A DNA stretch of 64,000 nucleotides, taken from contig DATCDN010000044.1 of assembly GCA_036510675.1 (NCBI GenBank), positions 43,093-107,092 of the forward strand, written 5' to 3'. The DNA comes from JAATGI01 sp036510675. GTDB lineage: Bacteria; Pseudomonadota; Alphaproteobacteria; ATCC43930; CGMCC-115725. The notes under the pieces were generated by a model that searched no databases, was not told the origin of the DNA, and worked only from the letters and a program-made list of their open reading frames with translations. The translations under genes were made by a program, and so were the position numbers. Positions 1 through 6,492 of this stretch are shown here, in pieces; position 1 is the stretch's first letter; each line of letters starts with the position of its first letter.

Positions 1-107
1 ATCAACTCCTTGGTGCCGTCCCAATCGCCGCGCGCCCGCGCGCCCGCCAAATTCCAGTCATATTGGCCGTAGAGATTGGTGAAGATGCGATCCTTGTCGG
101 CGAGCAT
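1..107 (-). CDS. nuoF: NADH-quinone oxidoreductase subunit F, N-terminal fragment (runs off window)
   Basis: Read on the minus strand from an ATG at 107, the frame stays open to the window edge. It encodes an N terminus containing DRIFTNLYGQYDWNL and then ARGDWDGTKE, the highly characteristic start of NuoF, the FMN- and NADH-binding 51-kDa subunit of complex I. About 35 residues are visible, so the NADH, FMN and N3 cluster motifs lie outside the window. It is the sixth gene of the minus-strand nuo operon and is separated from nuoE by 166 bp that hold a long inverted repeat. The identity is firm from this N terminus and the gene order. Confidence 0.9.
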   Translation of the reverse strand, partial: MLADKDRIFTNLYGQYDWNLAGARARGDWDGTKEL

Positions 108-133
108 CAGGGCGCATCCATAGCGTCGGCATC

Positions 134-252
134 GTGCGTGCTTCGAGACGCACGCTTCGCGTGCTCCTCAGCATGAGGAGGATTACTCATGGCATGAAAA
201 ACAATCCTCATGCTGAGGAGCGATGCGAAGCATCGCGTCTCGAAGCACGCAC
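134..252. repeat. 119-bp imperfect palindromic intergenic repeat between nuoE and nuoF
   Basis: The left arm begins GTGCGTGCTTCGAGACGC and ends GCTCCTCAGCATGAGGA. The right arm is its near-exact reverse complement. Each arm also contains a small dyad (ACGCTTCGCGT on the left, GATGCTTCGCATC on the right), so the whole could form a branched hairpin or cruciform. The remaining loop holds about 25 bases. Sequences of this type, with CCTCATGCTGAGGAGC cores, are a common dispersed repeat in Alphaproteobacteria (general knowledge). Here it lies inside the nuo transcription unit. Confidence 0.85.
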
Positions 253-273
253 CTTGGTTATTCCAGCCTTTTC

Positions 274-897
274 TCATGTCGCATCCTTGGCGAATGAAAG
301 GTCGGTGAGAGTTTGCGGGCCGCCTTCCGGCGCGGAACCTTGCCGGTGCTTGGCGGAGCCGGCCGGCGGCGTCTCGCCGCGCGCCAATGCGTCGATCAGC
401 GCCTCGGTCGATGGGCCGTCGAGGTCCTCGTAAAAATCGTTGTTGATTTGAATGATCGGGGCGTTGACACAGGCGCCCAGGCATTCAACTTCGATCAGCG
501 TGAATGCGTGATCGGCGGTGGTCTGGCCCATGCCGATGCCAAGCTTGCGCTCGCACGCCGCCACCACCGCGTCCGAGCCGCGCAGCCAGCACGGCGTCGT
601 GGTGCAGACTTGAAAGAGATGCCGGCCCACGGGACGCAGGTGGAACATCGTGTAGAAGGTCGCGCACTCATAGACCCGGATCGGCGCCATTTCCAGAATC
701 GCCGCGACATGATCCATCGCGGCGCGCGGCAGCCAATTGTCGCATTGGCCTTGCGCGAGATAGAGCAGCGCCAGCACCGCGCTTGCCTGACGGCTCGGCG
801 GATATTTGGCGATCTGCGCCTTCGCCTTCGCGAGATTCTCCGGCGTGAATTCGAAATGCGCCGGCTGGACGACCGGGCTGGTATCCACCCCGCTCAC
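274..897 (-). CDS. nuoE: NADH-quinone oxidoreductase subunit E (24-kDa 2Fe-2S subunit)
   Basis: Complex I peripheral-arm subunit carrying the N1a [2Fe-2S] cluster. The 207-residue product shows the thioredoxin-like NuoE fold motifs: a conserved MAPIRVYECATFYTMF stretch, then cluster ligands in CTTTPC (C-x4-C) and CLGAC (C-x3-C). I take the GTG at 897 as the start because it overlaps the nuoD stop as GTGA. An ATG at 972 also opens the frame but would lie 75 bp inside nuoD. The C-terminal 30 residues are low complexity. An inverted repeat follows before nuoF, so nuoF expression may be separated from nuoE. Confidence 0.93.
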   Translation of the reverse strand: MSGVDTSPVVQPAHFEFTPENLAKAKAQIAKYPPSRQASAVLALLYLAQGQCDNWLPRAAMDHVAAILEMAPIRVYECATFYTMFHLRPVGRHLFQVCTTTPCWLRGSDAVVAACERKLGIGMGQTTADHAFTLIEVECLGACVNAPIIQINNDFYEDLDGPSTEALIDALARGETPPAGSAKHRQGSAPEGGPQTLTDLSFAKDAT

Positions 898-2087
898 CGG
901 TCGATTTCCCCGAACACGATATCCATCGAGCCGAGTGTCGCGACCAGGTCGGCCAGCATCAATCCCTTGCACATGAAGTCCGTCGCCTGCAGGAAGGCAT
1001 AGCTCGGCGCCCGTATCTTGCAGCGATAGGGGCGGTTCGTGCCGTCCGACACGAGATAGACGCCGAACTCACCCTTGGGCGCCTCGGTCGCGGTGTAGGT
1101 CTCGCCCGCCGGGACGTGATAGCCCTCGGTATAGAGCTTGAAGTGAAGGATCAGCGCCTCCATCGACCGCTTCATCTCGGCGCGTTTCGGCGGCGCCACC
1201 TTGTTGTTGTTCACCACCACCGGTCCGCCAGGCATCTTCTCGATCGCCTGGCGAATAATCCGAAGCGATTGACGCATCTCTTCGATGCGTACCAGATAGC
1301 GGTCCCAACTGTCGCCGTGATGGCCGACGGGGATGTCGAAATCCATCGCCTCATAGGCGTCATAGGGCCGCGCCTTGCGCAAATCCCAAGCAACGCCGGA
1401 CGCGCGCAGCATCGGCCCCGACATGCCCCAGTCGAGCGCGTCCTTGGCATTGATGATGCCGATATCGACGGTGCGCTCCTTGAAGATGCGGTTCTCCGAG
1501 AGAAGCTGTTCGAGATCGTCGATCTTGGCCGGGAATTGCTCGGTGAAGGCCATGATGTCGTCGGTCAGGCCGGCCGGCATGTCCTGATGGACGCCGCCCG
1601 GCCGAAAATAGGCGGCATGAAAGCGCGCGCCGGAAACCCGCTCATGGAATTCGAGCAGTTTCTCGCGCTCCTCGAAGTACCAGAAGAACGGCGTGATCGC
1701 GCCGGTGTCCAGCGCCAGCGCCGGCACCGCCAGCAGGTGATTGAGGATGCGGGTGATCTCGGCGAACAGCACGCGGATATATTGGGCGCGGGGCGGCGCC
1801 TCGATGCCGAGCAGCTTTTCCACCGCCAGCGCGAACGTATGCTCCTGGCACATGGGCGAGACGTAATCGAGCCGGTCGAAATACGGCACCGCCTGGAGAT
1901 AGGTCTTGTACTCGATCAGCTTCTCGGTGCCGCGATGCAGGAGGCCGATATGTGGATCGGCGCGCTCCACCACCTCGCCATCCATCTCCAGCACCAGGCG
2001 CAACACACCATGAGCCGCCGGATGCTGCGGCCCAAAATTCATGGTGAAGCTTTTGATTTCGGTTTGAAACTCGTCGGCGGCGCTCAT
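894..2087 (-). CDS. nuoD: NADH-quinone oxidoreductase subunit D (49-kDa subunit)
   Basis: Core complex I subunit that lines the quinone-binding cavity next to cluster N2; it descends from the large subunit of NiFe hydrogenases. The 397-residue protein has the diagnostic NFGPQHPAAHGVLR start, HIGLLHRGTEKLIE, and the C-terminal GSMDIVFGEIDR end. Length and ends match the family. Its start overlaps the nuoC stop by 4 bp and its stop overlaps the nuoE start by 4 bp, so translation is probably coupled. NuoC and NuoD are separate proteins here, unlike the fused NuoCD of enterobacteria. Confidence 0.97.
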   Translation of the reverse strand: MSAADEFQTEIKSFTMNFGPQHPAAHGVLRLVLEMDGEVVERADPHIGLLHRGTEKLIEYKTYLQAVPYFDRLDYVSPMCQEHTFALAVEKLLGIEAPPRAQYIRVLFAEITRILNHLLAVPALALDTGAITPFFWYFEEREKLLEFHERVSGARFHAAYFRPGGVHQDMPAGLTDDIMAFTEQFPAKIDDLEQLLSENRIFKERTVDIGIINAKDALDWGMSGPMLRASGVAWDLRKARPYDAYEAMDFDIPVGHHGDSWDRYLVRIEEMRQSLRIIRQAIEKMPGGPVVVNNNKVAPPKRAEMKRSMEALILHFKLYTEGYHVPAGETYTATEAPKGEFGVYLVSDGTNRPYRCKIRAPSYAFLQATDFMCKGLMLADLVATLGSMDIVFGEIDR

Positions 2088-2701
2088 TTCCGCCCCTCGT
2101 CCGTGGTTGCTTTCTCGTCACCCGGCAGGATCTTGTTCATCCCTTCCCAAGGCGACAGGAAATCGAAGGTGCGAAATTCCTGTTTCAGCTTCACCGGCTC
2201 ATAGACAACGCGGCGCTGCACCTCGTCATACCGGACCTCGACATACCCGGTCAGCGGAAAATCCTTCCGCAAGGGATGCCCCTCGAATCCGTAATCGGTC
2301 AGGAGCCGCCGCAGATCGGGGTGATCGGAGAAGAAAATGCCGAAGAGATCCCAGGCCTCGCGCTCGTACCAGCCGGCGCTGCTATAGACGCTGGTCACCG
2401 ACGGCACCGGCGTCGCCTCATCGGTCGCGACCTTCACCCGCACGCGCCGATTATACTTGAGGCTGAGCAATTGGTACACGACCTCGAACCGCTCCGGCCG
2501 ATCGGGATAATCGACCCCGGCGACATCGATCAACACTTCAAAACGCAAGGTCGGATCGTCGCGCAGGAATTTCAGGGCGGGGACGATCTGCTCACGCTTC
2601 ACCGTGACGATCGGCTCGCCGTTGCGCGGGGCGTTCCCGATCACCACGCCCGGAAGCGCGGCGGCCAGCATTTCCCCCGATTGCAGCAAATTTTCAGCCA
2701 T
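2084..2701 (-). CDS. nuoC: NADH-quinone oxidoreductase subunit C (30-kDa subunit)
   Basis: Peripheral-arm structural subunit of complex I, 205 residues, without cofactors. The family signature is visible in YEREAWDLFGIFFSDHPDLR followed by LLTDYGFEGHPLRKDFPLTG. The N-terminal domain contains VLIDVAGVDYPDR, also typical. It starts 9 bp after the nuoB stop and overlaps nuoD by 4 bp. Nothing unusual was seen. Confidence 0.96.
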   Translation of the reverse strand: MAENLLQSGEMLAAALPGVVIGNAPRNGEPIVTVKREQIVPALKFLRDDPTLRFEVLIDVAGVDYPDRPERFEVVYQLLSLKYNRRVRVKVATDEATPVPSVTSVYSSAGWYEREAWDLFGIFFSDHPDLRRLLTDYGFEGHPLRKDFPLTGYVEVRYDEVQRRVVYEPVKLKQEFRTFDFLSPWEGMNKILPGDEKATTDEGRK

Positions 2702-2710
2702 GCTTGTCGT

Positions 2711-3223
2711 TCAGCGCGCGAACACGCGCTCCCGCTTGATTTTCTTTTGGAGTTGCAGAATGCCGTAGAGCAGTGCCTCGGCGGTCGGCGGGCAACCGGG
2801 GACATAGATATCGACCGGCACCACGCGGTCGCAGCCGCGCACCACGGAATAGGAATAATGGTAATAGCCGCCGCCATTGGCGCAGGAGCCCATCGAGATG
2901 ACCCAGCGCGGCTCGGCCATCTGGTCATAGACCTTGCGTAAGGCGGGCGCCATCTTGTTGCACAGCGTGCCGGCGACGATCATCAGATCGGACTGGCGCG
3001 GCGAGGCGCGCGGGAAAATACCGAACCGATCGAGATCGTAGCGCGCGCCGATCGTTTGCATCATCTCGATTGCGCAGCACGCCAAGCCGAAGGTCATCGG
3101 CCACAGCGAGCCGGTGCGCGCCCAATTCACCACATCGTCGAGCTTGGCGACGAGAAAGCCCCGATCCTCGACCTCGCCCAGCGCCCGTGTGAGCAGGACA
3201 TCCTGGTCCGACATCATTCCCAT
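2711..3223 (-). CDS. nuoB: NADH-quinone oxidoreductase subunit B (cluster N2 subunit)
   Basis: Carries the terminal [4Fe-4S] cluster N2 that passes electrons to quinone. The 170-residue product shows the tandem cysteines in FGLACCAIEMM, a third ligand in SMGSCANGGG, and the fourth in YVPGCPPTAEAL, all conserved. Several ATGs lie close together at the start (3223, 3217 and 3214). I use 3223 because a GGGAG sits about 8 bases upstream of it. The start lies within the last codons of nuoA. Confidence 0.97.
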   Translation of the reverse strand: MGMMSDQDVLLTRALGEVEDRGFLVAKLDDVVNWARTGSLWPMTFGLACCAIEMMQTIGARYDLDRFGIFPRASPRQSDLMIVAGTLCNKMAPALRKVYDQMAEPRWVISMGSCANGGGYYHYSYSVVRGCDRVVPVDIYVPGCPPTAEALLYGILQLQKKIKRERVFAR

Positions 3224-3579
3224 TCCAGCGCTCCCTTACGCCATTCATAGATAAAGCCGATGGTCAGTACGGCAAGGAACGCAATCATGGAAAAGAAGCC
3301 GAACAGGCCGATATGGGCGAGCGATACCGCCCAGGGAAACAGAAATGCGACCTCGAGATCGAAAATAATGAACAGAATGGCGACGAGGTAAAAGCGGACA
3401 TCGAATTTGCTACGCGCGTCGGCGAACGGCGCGAACCCGCATTCATAGGGCGACAGCTTTTCGGAATCGGGCTTTTGGCGCGCCAGAACCAGCGAGGCGA
3501 CGAGGATGACGGCGGCGAGACCTCCGGCGATGACGAGAAAGATAAGGATGGGCAAATACCCGCGCAGCAACTCATTCAT
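3214..3579 (-). CDS. nuoA: NADH-quinone oxidoreductase subunit A
   Basis: Small membrane subunit of complex I, 121 residues with three predicted transmembrane helices: near the N terminus (LPILIFLVIAGGLAAVIL), in the middle (FYLVAILFIIFDLEVAFLFP) and near the C terminus. The conserved loop SPYECGFAPFADARSKFDVRFY contains the family cysteine between helices 1 and 2. It is the first gene of the nuo operon on this strand. The tRNA-Asp gene lies just upstream, so the promoter should sit in the short gap or further up. Confidence 0.96.
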   Translation of the reverse strand: MNELLRGYLPILIFLVIAGGLAAVILVASLVLARQKPDSEKLSPYECGFAPFADARSKFDVRFYLVAILFIIFDLEVAFLFPWAVSLAHIGLFGFFSMIAFLAVLTIGFIYEWRKGALEWE

Positions 3580-3609
3580 CGCGCGACTCCACAGAAAAGC
3601 GCTTGCGGG

Positions 3610-3686
<77 letters not shown>

Positions 3687-3907
3687 GTAACCTAAGACAA
3701 ACCTTAGCCAAATTTCGCCTCGTCGATCGAGGGCGACGGCATCTCGTAACCCGCTGTCCGGGTGGTGTCAAGCATTCGACCGGGCGCCAGACAGCCGGCA
3801 TGTTCGCCCTTGCAACATTGGGGCGAGCCGCGCTTTCCCCGGCTCTTGGCCGGCGGTCGCGGCCACCCGTTTTCGCAACGCGACAGCAAGCCGAGGCACG
3901 GATTTGC

Positions 3908-3982
3908 TGGTGGGCGATGACGGGATCGAACCGCCGACATCCTCGGTGTAAACGAGGCGCTCTACCGCTGAGCTAATCGCCC
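3908..3982 (-). tRNA. tRNA-Val (TAC)
   Basis: Minus-strand cloverleaf. The acceptor GGGCGAT pairs with ATCGCCC, the D arm is TAGCTCAGCGGTAGAGC, and the anticodon stem CCTCG/CGAGG encloses a loop with anticodon TAC. The T arm holds GGTTCGATCCC and the discriminator A is followed by encoded CCA. The 221 bases between this gene and tRNA-Asp hold no supported gene. The two tRNAs and nuoA share a strand and may share a transcript. Confidence 0.96.
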
Positions 3983-4059
3983 GCCCCGGCAAGATATAGC
4001 ACTAAATGTCGCACGCGCACCGGTTGGCGTGGGACCGGGTGCGGGCGTAGCATTCCGGC

Positions 4060-4680
4060 GTGGCACGGAAATCCTATGCGATGATCGGCCTCTTGGTGCT
4101 TCTCGGCGCGGCGGTAGCCGCGGCGGTCGCGACGGGAGCGGTGCTGTGGCTCGAGCGGCCGGCGACAGGGGCGCTCGAACTCGGCGGGCCATTCGCGCTG
4201 ACCGATGCGAATGACGGCAAGCCGGTCACCGAACAAAGCTTTCGCGGCAAGCTGATGCTGATCTATTTCGGCTATACGTTTTGCCCCGATGCCTGCCCGA
4301 CCACGCTGAACAATATCAGCGACGCGATGGCCAAACTGGGGCCGGCGGCGAACCGGATCGCGCCCCTGTTCATCTCCGTTGATCCAGCGCGTGATACCCA
4401 AAAGATCATGGCGAGTTATGTCAAAGCATTCGATCCGCGCATCCAAGGCTTGGTCGGCGATGCCGCCGCGATCGCCCAAATCGCCAAGGAATTCGCGGTC
4501 TATTATAAAATTCACCAGGAGCCGGGCGGCGACTATCTGATCGATCATTCCTCGCTGATCTACCTGATGGATGAACAGGGTCGGTTCCTCAAGGTCATTC
4601 CGGCGACGACACCCGGTGACCGGCTGGCGGCGCAATTGAAGCAAATTCTCAATCAAGAACACGGGCAAGGACACGGGTGA
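4060..4680 (+). CDS. Sco1/SenC copper chaperone for cytochrome oxidase
   Basis: Membrane-anchored thioredoxin-fold protein of the Sco family, which helps metallate the CuA site of cytochrome c oxidase. The 206-residue product has an N-terminal anchor (AMIGLLVLLGAAVAAAV), the copper-binding FCPDACPTTL (C-x3-C) near residue 75, and the conserved distal histidine in IDHSSLIYLMD. The GTG at 4060 is preferred because it gives a positively charged ARKSY before the anchor. An ATG at 4081 is the alternative. The next gene follows with a TGATG stop/start overlap. Confidence 0.93.
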   Translation: MARKSYAMIGLLVLLGAAVAAAVATGAVLWLERPATGALELGGPFALTDANDGKPVTEQSFRGKLMLIYFGYTFCPDACPTTLNNISDAMAKLGPAANRIAPLFISVDPARDTQKIMASYVKAFDPRIQGLVGDAAAIAQIAKEFAVYYKIHQEPGGDYLIDHSSLIYLMDEQGRFLKVIPATTPGDRLAAQLKQILNQEHGQGHG

Positions 4681-5147
4681 TGAAGCCGATTTTCATTGTT
4701 ACCGCCATGATGTTGGCCCTCGTGGGCACCGCGCGGGCGCAGACCTCCGGCGACATCGCGGTGCAATCCGTCTGGGCCCGGGCCACGCCGCCCGGCGCTA
4801 AGACTGGGGCCGTCTATCTGATGCTGATGAACCGGGGCGGCACCGTCGACCAGTTGGTCGGCGTTACCACGCCGGTCGCGGCCATGGCCGGAATTCACAC
4901 CGAGATCATGGACCATGACGTGATGAAGATGCGCCCGCTGAAATCGGTCGATATCGCGCCTGGCGGGGGCGCGACGCTGAAGCCCGGCGGCATGCACATC
5001 ATGCTGATGGGGCTGAAGCATCCGCTACGGCGCGGAGACCATTTTCCGCTGACCCTGCAATTCGCGCACGCGCCGGCCCTGACCGTTCAGGTGGATATCG
5101 CCAAGGTCGGCGCCAGCATGCCGGATATGGGGGACAGGCACCATTGA
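4680..5147 (+). CDS. Periplasmic copper chaperone PCu(A)C
   Basis: PCu(A)C proteins bind Cu(I) in the periplasm and pass it to Sco and/or the CuA site. The product is about 155 residues with a cleavable signal ending in GTARAQ. It carries the expected methionine and histidine ligands: IHTEIMDHDVMKM and then GGMHIMLMGL. ATG at 4680 overlaps the Sco stop as TGATG. An in-frame GTG directly before it is not needed. Its stop overlaps the start of the next gene in the same way, so the three genes form one coupled unit. Confidence 0.92.
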   Translation: MKPIFIVTAMMLALVGTARAQTSGDIAVQSVWARATPPGAKTGAVYLMLMNRGGTVDQLVGVTTPVAAMAGIHTEIMDHDVMKMRPLKSVDIAPGGGATLKPGGMHIMLMGLKHPLRRGDHFPLTLQFAHAPALTVQVDIAKVGASMPDMGDRHH

Positions 5148-6058
5148 TGTCCGGCACCCGGCGCAAGAACCTCGCGGTGCTGATACCGCTGCTCGGCGCG
5201 ATTGCCGGCATGCTTGTGCTGGTCAGCTATTCGGTGACGCTCTACCGCTTATTCTGCGAGGCCACCGGCTATGGCGGCGCGACACAGCGCGTGGCCGCCG
5301 ACACGGCGCATGAATCGTCGCGCCTCGTCACGGTGAGTTTCGATGCGCGGGTGGCCGACGGCCTGCCCTGGAAATTCGAACCGCTGCAACAACAGGTGAC
5401 GTTGCGGCTCGGCGAGGAGCGGCTCGTCTTCTTCTATGCCAAGAATCTCAGCGACAAGCCGCTGGTCGCGCATGCCACGTTTAACGTGACGCCCGACAAG
5501 GCCGGGCCGTATTTCAATAAAATCCAATGCTTCTGTTTCAGCGATGAGCGGCTGGCGGCGGGCGAAAGCGTCAAGATGCCGGTCGATTTCTATGTCGATC
5601 CGGCGATGGCTAAGGACAGCAACGCGTCGGACCTTGGCGCGATCACCCTGTCCTATACCTTCTTCCCGGCGGCCGAGCCGACGGATATTCAGGAGCTGTC
5701 GCGCTTCGATCCCGCGGCGCCGCCCGACGCGAAACGCGGCGCGGCGCTATTCGCCGAACGCTGTTCCGCGTGCCACGCCATCGATCGAAACATGGCGGGC
5801 CCGATGCTCGGCGGCGTCTTCGGCCGCCCGGCCGGCGCGGTTGCTACCTACCCGTACTCGGATGCCCTGAAGCAATCCAAATTGACATGGGGCATCGACA
5901 CGCTGGATCGTTGGCTCGCCAACCCGCACCAATTCGTGCCAGGATCGAAGATGCCGATCCGCGTTCTCGACCCCAACACGCGGCGTGACCTGATTGCGTA
6001 TCTTAAAATGCAAAGCGGCGTCACCGGTCACCCGGTCGCCGCCGAGGCACGGCGTTAG
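5147..6058 (+). CDS. Cox11/CtaG copper-insertion protein fused to a C-terminal cytochrome c domain
   Basis: Residues 1-185 are a Cox11 (CtaG) protein, which delivers copper to the CuB site of cytochrome c oxidase. It has one N-terminal transmembrane helix (about 10-30), a conserved cysteine at 37 in YRLFCEATGYGG, and the copper motif CFCF at 128-131. After a short linker (FDPAAPPDAK) a class I cytochrome c domain fills about 195-290: heme motif CSACH at 206-210, GPMLGGVFGR, and a likely axial methionine at 269 in PGSKMP. The frame is continuous, so this is a true fusion as sequenced. The topology puts both domains in the periplasm. ATG 5147 is chosen from the TGATG overlap with the chaperone gene. 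Confidence 0.93.
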   Translation: MSGTRRKNLAVLIPLLGAIAGMLVLVSYSVTLYRLFCEATGYGGATQRVAADTAHESSRLVTVSFDARVADGLPWKFEPLQQQVTLRLGEERLVFFYAKNLSDKPLVAHATFNVTPDKAGPYFNKIQCFCFSDERLAAGESVKMPVDFYVDPAMAKDSNASDLGAITLSYTFFPAAEPTDIQELSRFDPAAPPDAKRGAALFAERCSACHAIDRNMAGPMLGGVFGRPAGAVATYPYSDALKQSKLTWGIDTLDRWLANPHQFVPGSKMPIRVLDPNTRRDLIAYLKMQSGVTGHPVAAEARR

Positions 6059-6073
6059 CCCAAGCCGGGCCGC

Positions 6074-6361
6074 CTATTTGTTGACGGCTTCCTTCAAGAC
6101 TTTGCCGGCGCGGAATTTCGGCTGCTTTGACGCTGGAATATGAACCGGCTCGCCGGTACGGGGATTGCGCCCCTCGGAGGCGGCCCGCTCGGTCACGAGA
6201 AACGAACCGAAACCGACCAAACGAACCTCTTCGCCCTTGTGAAGTTCGGCCGTGATCGAATCGAATACCGCCTCGACCGCTTTTGCCGCGTCGCTTTTTG
6301 ACAAGCCGGAGCTTTCCGAGACCGCATCCACGAGTTCGACCTTGTTCAAAACGGCCCCCAT
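6074..6361 (-). CDS. HU-family DNA-binding protein
   Basis: Small nucleoid-associated protein, 95 residues. It shows the HU/IHF signature: VLNKVELVDAVSESSGLSK helices, then EVRLVGFGSFLV, then the DNA-binding beta-arm segment GRNPRTGEPVHIPAS and the C-terminal FRAGKVLKEAVNK. An upstream in-frame ATG at 6388 would add nine residues, but neither start has a convincing Shine-Dalgarno. It lies directly downstream of lon, the usual lon-hupB order, and is convergent with the Cox11 fusion gene across a 15-bp gap. Confidence 0.94.
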   Translation of the reverse strand: MGAVLNKVELVDAVSESSGLSKSDAAKAVEAVFDSITAELHKGEEVRLVGFGSFLVTERAASEGRNPRTGEPVHIPASKQPKFRAGKVLKEAVNK

Positions 6362-6492
6362 TCTTTGGTTGGCGAGTTGCAGGGACATCCGCGAACGCGT
6401 GCCCGACGGGGGAAATCTAGATCGTTGCTCTTCGCCGCGTCAATCGCGAAGGACGGCGCGCCCCACAATTCGGAGCGCGCCGTTGCCTTTCT

